64,000 nucleotides of DNA from Purpureocillium takamizusanense (GCF_022605165.1 NC_063075.1:2294001-2358000); one strand, 5' to 3'; positions 42,522 to 53,527 are shown, numbered from the stretch's first letter. Notes: a model not told the origin generated them from the sequence alone. A program made the numbers and translations.

Positions 42522-43179
42522 ATGACCGCCGCCGCCGCCGCCAGCAGCAGCAGCAGCAACAGCCCGCAGCTCCCTCACATCCGCGACCTGCACTCCTTCT
42601 CAGACCTCGAGCAGACGCAGGTCCTCGACCTCCTCTTCGAGCCCAGCCCAGCCATCCACGCGACGCTCGTCCCCGTCATCCGCACCGCCCACTACCAGTC
42701 CTACCCGGAGCTCATCGACGCATGCCAGATCCAGCTGCTCTCCCTCGCCGCCGGCTCCGGCTCCGAGCCCGGCCCCCCGGCCCTGCTCTCCGTCCTCGGC
42801 TCCCACCCGCGCCTCGGCGCCAAAAAGGTCGACTCGGCCCAGTCCGTCGCTGAGCAGGCCAACCTCCAGGGCGAGGGCGAGGAGCTCGCCCGCCTCAACG
42901 ACGAGTACGAGCGCCGCTTCCCCGGCCTGCGCTACGTCGTCTTCGTCAACGGCAGGGGCCGGCCCGAGATCATGCGGGACATGAGGACGCGCATCGACCG
43001 CGGCGACTATTCCAAGGAGGTTGCCGCGGCGCTTCAGGTTGGTGGTTCCATAGTGTCGCGCGCCCGCGTGTGCTTGAGTCGGCGGCATCGAGTGCTAACG
43101 TGTGGGCCAGGCCATGTGCGATATTGCCAAGGATAGAGCGTCTAAGTTGCCCGTACAGCCGTCAAGAGCGAATATCTAG
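42522..43179 (+). CDS. OHCU decarboxylase-like protein (uric acid catabolism)
   Basis: Two exons, 42522..43037 and 43111..43179, with a 73-nt phase-0 intron (GTTGGT..GGCCAG); 194 residues. The alpha-helical fold of 2-oxo-4-hydroxy-4-carboxy-5-ureidoimidazoline decarboxylase is recognisable: LHSFSDLEQTQVLDLLFEPS at the N-terminus, HPRLGAKK with the conserved His and Gly, SVAEQANL, LNDEYERRFPGLRYVVFVNGR with the conserved Glu/Arg, and a closing helix. The enzyme converts the unstable OHCU intermediate to S-allantoin after urate oxidase, in purine breakdown; in animals it is peroxisomal. The protein ends in SRANI rather than a clear SKL-type signal, so peroxisomal targeting is uncertain. The last exon (AMCDIAKDRASKLPVQPSRANI, shown only in part by position) continues the conserved C-terminal helix. 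It converges with the hypothetical gene at 43509. Confidence 0.84.
43038..43110 (+). other. Intron of the OHCU decarboxylase gene
   Basis: Phase-0 intron, donor GTTGGT after CTT CAG, acceptor GGGCCAG before GCC ATG TGC. Confidence 0.85.
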
Positions 43180-43508
43180 ATGATCAGAGGCTATGACAAT
43201 CCCCCCCCCCTCTTCTCTCTCGCTTAGACTCAGCTGTCGTAGTCTCACCCCGTCACAAAGGGGCAGGCCTATATGCCATCAGAAAGCGTGTGCATAGGTA
43301 GGCGATGAGCCCGGAAGTATATAGATAAATAGACATCATTTCCGCTTGGTCGTCAAGATTGCTCCCACCATGTATAGTCTACCATTTCCCAACAAAAAGA
43401 AATAGACCCTATCATGGGCCCCCAACTCCGTCCGCTTCCTCCTGCCGCTCACGAAAATCATCACGCGAGCGAGCTTCAGGGAAAGGGGGGGCCAACCACA
43501 CACAGCTC
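43180..43508. other. Short intergenic region between converging genes
   Basis: 3' UTRs only; a C run occurs at about 43201-43210. Nothing else is seen. Confidence 0.5.
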
Positions 43509-45281
43509 CTACGTCAACAGCCACGCGAGGTCGTCGTTTGGGTCCAGCCCCCTCTCCGCCAGCCGGTCCGCTCCCTCGGGGGACAGGCCCTCAGCCGTCC
43601 TGCCAAAGAGGATCCCAAAGTCGCAGTACACGTCGTCGGGCTCCTCGGCGAGCCCATCATCGGTCGCCCCCTCGTCCGAGTGCAGGAACCCGAAGCTGTC
43701 CGCGCCACCGGCGGCCTCTTCGGCGACGTGTTGTTTCCTCGGCGACAGGGGCGGCAACGGTGAGCGCCGAGGCTCCGTAGCGCTTCGGGGGAACGGCTCG
43801 GCGTCCTTGTCGCGCGGGAACATCTTCAGGGGCGGAAGCTGACGCTGCGGCGATCCCGACGGCGGCGGCGATTGCGGCTGCGGCAACAGCATCCTCAGCT
43901 TTGTCGGGGCTCGGGAGGAGTGTCCCGGGTGAGGCAGCTCTGCCCGCTTCGTCACGGCTCGTCGCAAGGGTGCCGGGCCGGGGGGGCTCGCTGCTCCGAC
44001 CGAAGAAGGGCCTTGCGCCGTGAGCTTAGGCCCCGACGAGGGCCTCGTCTTGTCCGGATGCCAGCTCGACTGTGCCAAGCCGCCCATGCCCCCTTGCGCG
44101 GCCTCCGCCTTTCCCACCCTCAGGACCCCCGAGCCCCTGAGCCCGAGCCGTTTCCTCATCCTATTCATGATGGAGTAGCGCAGAAACGTCGACGTCGAGG
44201 GAAGAGACGCCATCGGGGCGTCCGCGTTCCCTCCACCGCCCTTTTTCGCCTGCGTCGTCGCCGCGCCCCCGCCGCCGCCAGTCTGCTGCTGCTGCTGCAG
44301 CCCGCCTCCCACCAGAGCCCTGTTGGCGACGGCCGTCGTCGCGACCCGGCGCATCGACCCGTAGCGGCAGTGCACGTGCGACGCCGGCTCCGAGTACGGC
44401 CGCGACAGCCTGCTCGTCACGAGATCGCGGCGCAGGCGGCGCTTCTTGGAGCTCAGGCCCGCCGTGTTGGGCCCGTCGACGTCGAGCCGGCTGCGCCGCC
44501 GCTTGACGCCGCCCGTGTGGGGGTTCAGCAGTGCCGCGATGGGCATGAAGGACGGGGCCGACGACGCCGCTCGCCTCGGAAGCGGCGGGGAGGGCGTGCC
44601 CATGGAGCGCGAGGGTTTCGATATCGCCGTGGTCCCGGTAGCGGCTGCGGTCGGCCGGCCAGGGAGGGGGCGTCGTGGCCGGCCATGATGCGTCTCATCA
44701 TGGAGGCGAGCTGGTGGCGGCGCGGACGAGTGTCTCCTAGGAATAACAGGACTGTATGTGGATATCCTGTTCTGCATCGTCTCGGCTTGCGTCTTTGAGG
44801 TCTCCGTAGCGTCACGGCCTGCTTTAGGCGATGCCGGTTGCTGCTGCTGCTGAGGCCTCGGGCGATCCCCGTCGTCGTCCACGCATCTCGGCCTCCGCGC
44901 CGTCGGGTTCGCCGCACCGCCTCCCATGGGAGCGTTTCCAGCTCCACGTAATGCCTCCGGCAGCAGCTCAACCGCCGCCGCCGCCCCTCCCGGGCCTCTC
45001 GAGGTCCTTTGCCGCGCCCATTGCTCAAGATGGTCTCTCGACTGCTGCTGCTTCTGCTGGGGCGTCCGTTCGACTTCGAGGGCCATGTCCATGGGAAGGA
45101 CCCGGGGTGCTCGCCTGTGTCGTACACTCTGGTTCCGTCGTGCGTCGCCGGTATCGTCGTTCTTCGTATGGCTATGGTAGTCCAAAGTAAGTCGGAGTTT
45201 CGGCCCCGTCGTTGTGGTCGAAGCAGCGGACGATGATAGATCGGTGGCACCCAAAGGACATGTACGTCTGGACAAGGTCAC
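43509..45281 (-). CDS. Fungal-specific basic low-complexity hypothetical protein
   Basis: Single-exon frame for 590 residues, function unknown. The N-terminal ~165 residues are Gln/Arg/Pro-rich and unremarkable; an internal ATG at 44777 (opening MQNRISTYSPVIPRRHSS) would give a 422-residue protein and may be the true start. A basic block reads KRRRSRLDVDGPNTAG then LSSKKRRLRRDLVTSRLSRP, a bipartite nuclear-localisation pattern and the most conserved-looking part. It is followed by PYSEPASHVHCRY and FLRYSIMNRMRKRLGLRG. A Pro/Ser-rich region precedes the acidic end containing CDFGILFGRT and NDDLAWLLT. Short Gln and Gly runs are scattered. A nuclear role is plausible from the basic block; no domain is recognised. 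Its upstream side is the 6-kb repeat-rich gap, unusually long for this window. Confidence 0.6.
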   Translation of the reverse strand: MTLSRRTCPLGATDLSSSAASTTTTGPKLRLTLDYHSHTKNDDTGDARRNQSVRHRRAPRVLPMDMALEVERTPQQKQQQSRDHLEQWARQRTSRGPGGAAAAVELLPEALRGAGNAPMGGGAANPTARRPRCVDDDGDRPRPQQQQQPASPKAGRDATETSKTQAETMQNRISTYSPVIPRRHSSAPPPARLHDETHHGRPRRPLPGRPTAAATGTTAISKPSRSMGTPSPPLPRRAASSAPSFMPIAALLNPHTGGVKRRRSRLDVDGPNTAGLSSKKRRLRRDLVTSRLSRPYSEPASHVHCRYGSMRRVATTAVANRALVGGGLQQQQQTGGGGGAATTQAKKGGGGNADAPMASLPSTSTFLRYSIMNRMRKRLGLRGSGVLRVGKAEAAQGGMGGLAQSSWHPDKTRPSSGPKLTAQGPSSVGAASPPGPAPLRRAVTKRAELPHPGHSSRAPTKLRMLLPQPQSPPPSGSPQRQLPPLKMFPRDKDAEPFPRSATEPRRSPLPPLSPRKQHVAEEAAGGADSFGFLHSDEGATDDGLAEEPDDVYCDFGILFGRTAEGLSPEGADRLAERGLDPNDDLAWLLT

Positions 45282-45671
45282 ACCGCCGTCGTCTTCCGTC
45301 TAACATAAGCTCCGTAGTTTTGGTATCCGCAGAGTCCACGCGGCACGTATTGTATTTTTTTCGTGGTCCAGGGCCCAGAACCTCGTTACGTGGGAGGCAA
45401 AGGCCGGGTCGGGCAGGACCACCGGCTCCCAATATATATAAAGGGCCCGACTCTGGGGGGCGGCCTGCCGCACAAGGTGGGCGTCAACGACGGGCGTCCC
45501 CAGTATTGGCGTTGGCGTTGGCACACCACGCTGCACGCACGCGCACACTCACACGCACACTCACGCACACACACACACAGACACACACACACCTACGTAC
45601 ATGCACACAGACATGCACACCGGGGCGGCGGCGGCGGTGGCGGTTCTGGGCCAGGATACCTGGGTCTGGTC

Positions 45672-45701
45672 CGGCATGGCATGGCATGGCATGGCATGGC
45701 A
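45672..45701. repeat. (GGCAT)n pentamer repeat
   Basis: Six head-to-tail copies of a GGCAT-type pentamer. Confidence 0.9.
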
Positions 45702-46279
45702 CGGCGGATGGGGAATTGGGATGGAGGGGGGGCCGTGATGGATTGGCATCGGACAAGGATGGCCAGGGACAGGGGACAAGGGGGGGCATTGGCGTGGGCG
45801 AGTTGGCGGACATGGACATGGATGCTACTTGGAGCAGGCATGGGCACCTGCATGAAGCGCGTTGGTGATCCCTGTCGGCTGCTGCTGCTGCTGTTGCACG
45901 CCCGCCCGCCTGCCGCCGCACGTTTTTATTTCCTTCTTTCCAGACCCCCCCCCCCCCCTCCTCTGTCAACTCTGTTCCTTATTTCCATCAACGACGAGCG
46001 AGCACGGGATGCAACGCGGCCCGCACCAATCCATGTATGCCCGCCGCCGCCGCCGCCGCCCCTCTCTCTCTCTGTCTTGGTTCAAGCTGGCACACTGGGA
46101 GCCAAGCCCTTGGTCTTGGTCCTTGGCTTGAGTCTTGCTCGTCAGCCTACTAACTAACCGCCCACTGGGGTCTCCGCCCCTGCTTTGGTGCTCGGAAGGA
46201 CGAGCAGGTACGAAGCACCTTGTACGTACCTAGTTATTAGCGGTGCTGATATTCGGACGAAGCCGTTTGTTCCACCACC

Positions 46280-46310
46280 CCTCCTCCTCCTCCTCCTCCT
46301 CCTCCTCCTC
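46280..46310. repeat. (CTC)n trinucleotide repeat
   Basis: A run of CTC/CCT trinucleotides of about ten units. Confidence 0.9.
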
Positions 46311-46581
46311 GGCCCCTTGTGGTGCATGACTGAGAAAGAGGCACCATTGCCGCCGCCAACCAACGGCGGCGGCGGCAGCAGCAGCATCAACAGCAACCGG
46401 TGAACGGGAGGTGCAACAATCCCACCGGCGGCAGCAGCAGCACACTCAGCGGCCGCAACAAGATGAACCATTGGCGGCAACGGGGTGTTTGAGTGGTGGC
46501 GGCGGCGGGCGGCAGCGACGGCGGCCAACGGTGGAGGAGGAGGAGGAGCGGATGATGGGATGGATGGATGGAGGGGGGCTT

Positions 46582-46602
46582 GGGGGGGGGGGGGGGGGGG
46601 GG
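46582..46602. repeat. Poly-G run
   Basis: Twenty-one consecutive guanines, the longest homopolymer in the window; prone to assembly error. Confidence 0.95.
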
Positions 46603-46882
46603 CCAAGGGCAGAGGCGAACCGGGGTTTGCAGAGACGCAGGGGTCAACAGCGGGCGAAACGCGCAGATGACATCAAATCAAACATCAGAGACACGAGCAA
46701 GAACAGACAGAACAGACACGGACAGTAGCAGCAGCCGCAGCCGGCCCCCTACCTGCAACCCTAGCCTACCTACAGTACACCCCGGCCCCTGCCCATGAAT
46801 TATGCCCTGGTCCGATGGCTGCGGGCAGGGATGCCGGAGAGATGAACCGTCTGTGGTCTTCCGACCGAGCGGTAGTTGGTGC

Positions 46883-46886
<4 letters not shown>

Positions 46887-46918
<32 letters not shown>
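46887..46918. repeat. (GCTT)8 tetramer repeat
   Basis: Eight tandem GCTT units. Confidence 0.93.
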
Positions 46919-47359
46919 CGTCTTCCTGCTGCTAGCTACTGCTGCTGCCGCCACTGCAAGCACCGCAAAAGGTACAGTAGTACTACCTAAGGTACTGCCC
47001 GCTTCAACGGCGATGACGATCAAAGGGGGGGGTTGACTCTGTCTGATTCCTGGTGCACGCCGCCCGGCCTACCGGCGCCACCACCACCCACCACCCACAA
47101 CCACGCCCCCGGGCGAGACATGGAGTGCTCCGTGGTGGCGGTCCAGGGGTGTTTTGCCGTGGGCAGCGCGGGGGGGCTCTGCGGCTGCGCATCGTTCTTT
47201 TGTTGACGACCCGTGGTGGTGGTGGTGTGCGGCGCCGCCGACGCCGCCCGGGTTGCCGTTTTGGGGACCGCGGAGGAGAGGAACTCGACAGCGAAAAAAG
47301 ACGAGGGCAGTCACAAGAAAACGAAGAAAGAGAGAAGAAGAATGGCGATGATGCTTCGG

Positions 47360-47382
47360 GCTCTCTCTCTCTCTCTCTCTCG
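47360..47382. repeat. (CT)n dinucleotide repeat
   Basis: A perfect CT run of about eleven units. Confidence 0.93.
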
Positions 47383-47983
47383 TAAATGGGACTCTCGGTG
47401 TGTGGGGATATAGGAGGGCGTGCGGATGGCAAGAAAACGCATACACATGAGGTAGGTAGTAGTCATGTACACCCTGACTGTACGCTGCATATACCTACAG
47501 TACAGTACGCGCATAGGCCCCCGTAATGTGTGAGTGACTGATGAATGATGAAATGCGTGACTGAGTGGGTGGGTGAGTGAGCGAACGCATGCGTGTCCGT
47601 GTGCACTGCATCGGTGTCACGTCTGCCATCGTGTACGACTCGGTTCGTGCAACCACAGACGCAGCCGCCGTCATGCATATAACTCAGTACCTACCTACCT
47701 ACATACATAGGTACGTCTGCACTACGTACCAGGTAGTTACCATGCATGCATTGTACATGCATTCATGATGGGGTTGGTGGCACGGAGAAAGTGTCGAGCA
47801 GGGCAGCAGCACATAACGGCAGCAGCAGGCAGGGCCCAGCAGGTGCTCTGTGCTGCAGCAGCTGCAGCAGTCCTGTCTGTGCCTCATCCTCAACCCTCTC
47901 CATCTTCCTCTCTACGTATACATATGCGCCCAACACGTTGCGAGCGTGCTGTCATGTCATGTCATGTCCATGCCATGTCATGC

Positions 47984-48013
47984 AACCGTAACCGTAACCG
48001 TAACCGTAACCGT
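47984..48013. repeat. (AACCGT)5 hexamer repeat
   Basis: Five perfect AACCGT units followed by a partial one. It is not the fungal telomere repeat (TTAGGG/CCCTAA). Confidence 0.93.
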
Positions 48014-49678
48014 AAACCACAAAAGCCGCAGACAGGGCCCGTCCCGTCCGTCCGTCGGTTCATCGGTCTGTCCCATCACCTACGTACATACATAGTCTTA
48101 CCTGCCCCGTCTGTCTCTAGGTCTGTGTCACCACCACCAATGGTATCACCATCACCACCCAGCCAGCGCAGCCAAGCAGCAGCATGATGCCGCGTAACTC
48201 GCCCCTTGCCGCCCAGAGCCCGCACCGGCACCCAGCACGGCCGCATGCGCTGCAGAGCCATGACACGACGGGACCACCGCCGCAGCAGGAGCAGCAGCAG
48301 GCAAGGGGGCTGGTGGCACAGCACGGCAAAGCGCATGCAGAGACCATGGGGAATGTATGTACTACAAAGTAATATAAGTCGATTACTAACTACTAAACTT
48401 GCCACTTCTACTACGACTCGGTATGTACGAAGCATGTAGGTGGTGGGCTACACGGCAGCAGCATCGCAACAGTAGTAGTACGTAGCTGTTTCTTATATTA
48501 TACCCAGTTACTTCATAATACAACACCACTAGCACCAGCACCAGCGCACCAGCACCAGCACCAGCACCCACCACCGCGGTACTCCTCCTCCTCCTCCGGA
48601 TCGGCTCGTCCGTGTCCCACACGCGCGCACGCACGCCATCAAACCTTGTCGCGCCCAGCAAGCGGGCCGAGCCCCGTAAGTCAAATCCAAAATTGGCGCC
48701 TGATGTGAGTCCCATCATCCTCCAACGTCTTTCTCTCTCCACTCCTCTCTCCACCACTACTAATGATGAACCCCCCCCCCCCCCGGCCGCCGCCGCCGCT
48801 GCCCTCCTTCTCCTCCAGGGGGGTGAGGACTCTGAGGAGACCCTTGATCAATGCCTCGGCCTTCTCACTCACACTCACGGTTCACTCATCATGCACTCAC
48901 TCACTCACTCAAACCCCCCTCCCTCATCCCCGTGTTGGTTTTGCCACCCGCCGCGGTGGCGGGCCATCTGGAAACCCAGGCCCACGCACCGCCCTACCAT
49001 ATTTGTGCTACGTACTTACGCAATGCAAAGATAGGCCGGTGTATGATACTGTGCCTTGTACTCCGTATTTGTATTTGTGTTTCTTCGTGTCTGGATATTT
49101 CCCCTCCCTCCCATCAACTGTCCCGTCCCCATGCGTCGTCGTGTCGCCGAACAGATCAGCAGACAGAACAATAGACGGAGCGGTCGTAGTACGTAGGCCT
49201 TGTTGGCGGCGCGGTGCAGTACGCAACCTCCTCCAACAACCCTCCGACCCCCGATCCCCGCCAATAAGTAAATACATACTAACCCACACAAGACGCACAA
49301 TGCGGCCTATCGGCATCTCCAGAAACAAAGGGGAGAGGGGGCGCTCGATGGAGAGGGAGCTTGAAGAGGGCGGGGCCCAAGGAAAAAGGAAAAGGAAAAC
49401 CCCGCCGGACCAAGAAAATCCTCACCTCCTCTTGCTCTTCCAAGCATCAAAGTCCCCCCTTCATCGTCATCACCATCCACCATCCACCATCCATCAGGAC
49501 CATCACCCATCACCCACCAACATCATCACCACCGCCCGCCCACGCGCGCGCGCCTCCTCCGCCGCAAGCCACCTTCTCGGCAATCCACCGAGTCTCAGCG
49601 CGCCCGCGCGCCACCTCATGCGTCGTGCGTGCCCTTGTTTGTTGCCCTTGTTTTCCTAGCTCCCCCTTTCCTTGTTGA

Positions 49679-49703
49679 TGGGGCTGGGCTGGGCTGGGCT
49701 GGG
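49679..49703. repeat. (GGGCT)n pentamer repeat
   Basis: About five tandem GGGCT units, ending in a degenerate GGGCC unit. Confidence 0.9.
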
Positions 49704-51280
49704 CCGGGCTTGACCTGGCTGGTGGTTGTGTTGTGTGGTGTGGTGGTGGTACAGTAGTGATGCTGATGAATGAATGGTGGTGATTGACGGTGGCGGTCGT
49801 TGGTTCGTGCCGCCTGCATCCAGATTGATGGCTTGCTTTGCTGGCCGAGCCTGAATGTCATCATCAGCATCCTCTGTATCATCATCACCCTCATCATCCT
49901 CATCATCATCACACACACACTCTCTGTCTCTTACACACCCACGCACTCTCACTCACACACACTCATATATACGAAGTATACTACCTTGAGTTACTACGCA
50001 CATTGTGTACACCAGCTCCGTCAATCCTAATAAACCACATCCATGGACGGACGGGCCCCCCTCCCCCCTCCCTCCATCCAACAACACGCAGCTCGTGACC
50101 TCCACCATCACCACACCCCTGCACCGCGCCAGTCTCCAATGCCACACCACCAACCATGAGCCTCATCGCCGCCCAGAGCGACAACACCGACCTCACTCAA
50201 CACCACCACACACACCACACAGAACACCTACCGCGCTGTGAACGCACACACGCACACCACCGGATAGCGTCGGCGACCCGCGCGCACCGGCGCCCGCTGC
50301 CTGTCTCCCGTCGCCGCGTTGTACCGAGCAGTGTCTCTCTCTCAGCCGGCAACTGCTGTCAGCTACTCCTTACTGATGGTGCCGGAATCCCGTGATGATG
50401 AATTCTGATGCTCATGCTGCTGTGCTACATATGTACTGTACATTCTGCGACCCTCCCCCCTCCCCCCTCCCCCCCCCCTAGTCGAGGACATCTGCATTTG
50501 CATCTCCCATCCGCACCTGCATCTGCATCAACCTCTGCGCCTGCGCCTGCGTCTGCGCCTGCGTCTGCCGTCGGCATCTATCCCTCTTCCCTGCTGGCCC
50601 CGGGCCGTTCAGAGACTCGCGTGCTTCCCCATCTTTGCCTGCCAGCGCATACATGCCACCTACGTAGTAATACTACCTCATACACCATCTCCCCCCCTGG
50701 GCAGGCAGCCATCGGGGAACGCGGGACGCTCTTCGCGGAGCCTCTCGACCGCGACGCCTCCTGTGTAGCCAGCCAGGTGGGAGAGCTGAAGGAGGGCCAT
50801 GTGCGGTTCGTCGGCATGCCCGTCCATTGTCATCACAAAAACGTCGCTCCAGTGGCTGTCAAGCTACCCAACGGCTCGCTTGCACCGACGTGTGGCTGTC
50901 TGAACTGGACACTCATGACACAGCAGGCGGCCAACATGCCCGTATTTACGGGCTGAAGCCGTCTGTACGAGCCAAAACACCCCACGCAGCCCGTCGCCTG
51001 CAAGATCAAGATGCGTCCATGTTGCTTCCTGCATCCCCCATTATTACTCTTCTCGTTTTCAGCCCCCAATGTTGCCGTGTACTGGACAAAACATTGTATG
51101 CCGACCCTCCGCCTGTGTATCTGCACACTTCAGCTACCCCTGCGCCCTGCCACTGGGGAGTCGTACTTCGTACAGTACATCGTAACCAGTACGTACCACC
51201 TCCCATGAAAGACTCTCGTCGTCGTCGTCGTCGTCCCACTCCAGCTGGCAGCGTGTCGACAGCGTAGCGGCCATCAGATT

Positions 51281-53527
51281 TCACGCTTGTGCGACACGCC
51301 TGTTGCCAGCTGCTACCGTCTTGACATCAAATATCTCATTGCGCCACCCACCCCTCTCGTACTCCAGCACCCGCTGCGGTGCGTCCCGTCCCTCGTCATC
51401 CCACAGCTTGACGAGGCTGCCCGGTGCATAACGCCCCCGGAACACGTCTCGCCCTGGGCGCACACCGACCCTCGCGTCCAGGTCCGGGTCCGGTGCGGGG
51501 GTGAGCCGAGCAGCGACAGCTCGAACAAAGGTCCAAAGGTCGTTAGGGTTGGCAATACGCGTAGCGCGCAGCCGCTCCCGCGCAAACACCAGCTCCCGGT
51601 TCAATGTCCGTAGGCCCTGCTCGATGGCAGCCGCCACCTTCACCTCTAGCGCCTTCCTCACTATGGGCCTGATCAGTGGCTTGAGTAGCCACGCCAACCA
51701 CGAGAACTTGGAGTCGCTGAGCTTGTAGTTCAGGTGATGGACCTCCACCTTGACGCTTCGCAGCGAGACTAGCTCTTCGATTCGATTCCGCCCAATCTCA
51801 ATATCCAGTGTGATGTCGATGCCGCGCTCGTCCAGGTGGAAGCTGACAAGCCCTTGGTCCATGATCCTCAGCAGCCCAGAGTGCAGCTTTACCCAGTAAC
51901 CCAGGTCGTCGGCCGCAATCGACAAGCCAGAGACTTTCACCCGCACCACCGAGGCCATCGATGATGTCGTTCGAAACAGACCCTTTTGCACCGCAAAGTC
52001 GTTTTGCGTTGAGATCTGAAGCCGATAAGGTAGAAATGAGCTGTGATTGATCGTGCGTCCAGGTTCAAGAATCAGGTTCTCCAATAGCAGGTCCACGGCC
52101 GGCGTAGACACCTCGAGACGCGGGATGGGCACATATTGAATGGCCTGTATGACGAGCGGGACGAACGTGTTGATCGAGTCCTGGACCAAATCGTCATTTT
52201 TGTAGCTGCCTTTGGGCGAAAGCAGAGCCGTGATCCTCTTTGAGATGCGTAGCAACTTTTGCATGTCCTCGTCCTCAGTGACGGCGCGAAGAGCCAGGCG
52301 AAGATGGGTGAGTAGCTCGTCCACACTGTCTGCTATGGAGGATCTCGATGTGGTCTCCTTAGACTTTTCTTTCAAATCGTTAAAGCGCTGCTCAGCATTG
52401 TCGAAGAAATCAGGGTCAGTGAGCATGTCCTGCACCAAAGTGGCAATCTCCTGCACCATCTTCTCAAAGTTGGGGTCGGATCGGCCTGCCTCAACGACCT
52501 TGTCAAATGACTCTTCTACTTGCTTCCAGCGCTCCTGGCTCCCCAAAGACGTCAAGAAATGCCAAAAGTTGCAGACGGCAAGGTCGGCATCCTCATTCGT
52601 GCCCACATCCTCTTCGACTGCCTGAACGGTATCGGAGGCGAGACGAGCGTAGGCTGTGAGATAGCGCTGGAGAAGCAGTGCCAGAGTCGATACGGATTCA
52701 GAGTAGTCGCGGCGTTTCCTCAGCTGCACGACAGTCTGCCTCAAACGATGGACGAGTGCTTTGCCCTCGGTCCCTGTGACATGCTCGGACAGGCTGTGGC
52801 CTGCCTCACTGGCGACCTCTGCCGCGCCGCTGGAGACGACCTGCGCGACCTCCTGCACTTGGTCCTCAAGGTCTTTATCCGACGGCACGGGGTGTGTGCT
52901 CCCATCCTGGGCGTTGAGGGCTTCGGTGGCTTCGGCGGCGGGCGCCAGCTGCTTACCGGCCTCCTTGGAGACGTCTGCCAAGGTGAAGGCGGTATCGCGA
53001 AAGACCTCCTTTCCAACAGTGCCAAGGTCGTCTAGGAAGATGCGAAAATCCGAGTTTGTAAGCAGCAGCGATCCAACGGTGCGCAGGCTTGCCAGCGTGG
53101 CGGACGCGTCGGCCTTGGCCTTGGAGGCAGCGGTCTTGACTCCCAGATCGCGGGTGTCAATGTCTAGCCTCGCTTTGCTGAGGTACCAGATGAAATCCTG
53201 GATCTGGTCCTTGCTGTTCTTGTGCTGCAGGACCTTGATGAACTGGGTGAGCCAAAGCTTTGTGGAGGAGATGAGAGCACGTCCAGAGCTGCTCAGCTCT
53301 TGGGACTCCGGGTTGAGGATGTCGGCCGAGAGCAGGCTTCGCAGTTGCACAACAACTTGCTCATTCGACGGCATGTATCCTTGGGACATGGCCCGTAGCA
53401 TCTGGTACGTGTGGAGCTTCTCATGAAGTCGAGCCTCGCGCGCTGTCTCATCATTGTATCGCGGCAGGAGAGGCTCGCGCTCGCCATCGTGGCGATGCGA
53501 CGGGACAAAGCCAAACCACGTCAACAT
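51281..53527 (-). CDS. HAM1-like (BPI/LBP-related) protein
   Basis: Single-exon gene for 748 residues. It resembles the fungal proteins with a HAM1-like N-terminal and C-terminal domain: an N-terminal helical region with LHTYQMLRAMSQGYMPSNEQ, LRSLLSADILNPESQELSSS and TRDLGVKTAA, then helical segments to about residue 430, and a C-terminal half from about 450 (NTFVPLVIQAIQYVPIPRLEVSTP, VRVKVSGLSIAADDLGYWVKLHSG) whose beta-rich pattern is like bactericidal/permeability-increasing (BPI) lipid-binding modules. The family has been linked to hyphal behaviour in Neurospora-type fungi, but the biochemical role is unclear; lipid transfer is a family-based guess. No signal peptide is visible. A helix around residues 640-665 (LKPLIRPIVRKALEVKVAAAI) is amphipathic. 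Confidence 0.8.
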   Translation of the reverse strand: MLTWFGFVPSHRHDGEREPLLPRYNDETAREARLHEKLHTYQMLRAMSQGYMPSNEQVVVQLRSLLSADILNPESQELSSSGRALISSTKLWLTQFIKVLQHKNSKDQIQDFIWYLSKARLDIDTRDLGVKTAASKAKADASATLASLRTVGSLLLTNSDFRIFLDDLGTVGKEVFRDTAFTLADVSKEAGKQLAPAAEATEALNAQDGSTHPVPSDKDLEDQVQEVAQVVSSGAAEVASEAGHSLSEHVTGTEGKALVHRLRQTVVQLRKRRDYSESVSTLALLLQRYLTAYARLASDTVQAVEEDVGTNEDADLAVCNFWHFLTSLGSQERWKQVEESFDKVVEAGRSDPNFEKMVQEIATLVQDMLTDPDFFDNAEQRFNDLKEKSKETTSRSSIADSVDELLTHLRLALRAVTEDEDMQKLLRISKRITALLSPKGSYKNDDLVQDSINTFVPLVIQAIQYVPIPRLEVSTPAVDLLLENLILEPGRTINHSSFLPYRLQISTQNDFAVQKGLFRTTSSMASVVRVKVSGLSIAADDLGYWVKLHSGLLRIMDQGLVSFHLDERGIDITLDIEIGRNRIEELVSLRSVKVEVHHLNYKLSDSKFSWLAWLLKPLIRPIVRKALEVKVAAAIEQGLRTLNRELVFARERLRATRIANPNDLWTFVRAVAARLTPAPDPDLDARVGVRPGRDVFRGRYAPGSLVKLWDDEGRDAPQRVLEYERGGWRNEIFDVKTVAAGNRRVAQA

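Larger units (their letters stand above)
45282..51280. other. Gene-free microsatellite island
   Basis: Six kilobases between the hypothetical gene (upstream) and the HAM1-like gene (downstream end) with no supported coding region. It is packed with simple repeats: CA near 45550-45590, GGCAT near 45672-45701, a C run near 45944-45957, CTC near 46280-46310, a 21-base G run at 46582-46602, GCTT near 46887-46918, CT near 47360-47382, AACCGT near 47984-48013, a C run near 48771-48783, GGGCT near 49679-49703 and CT/CCC runs near 50450-50479. Long frames such as 50408-50956 (+) only reflect skewed composition. Confidence 0.6.

Noticed and set aside
47984..48013. AACCGT tandem units as a telomere-like tract
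   Set aside because: The unit is not TTAGGG/CCCTAA, there are only five copies, and genes continue on both sides.
50408..50956. 182-codon plus-strand frame rich in Pro, Ser and Ala
   Set aside because: It arises from CT/CCC and CTG/CAT repeats in the microsatellite island and has no family resemblance.
45282..51280. CRISPR array or transposon in the repeat island
   Set aside because: Repeats are simple sequence tracts without spacers; no terminal repeats, transposase or reverse transcriptase motif is visible.
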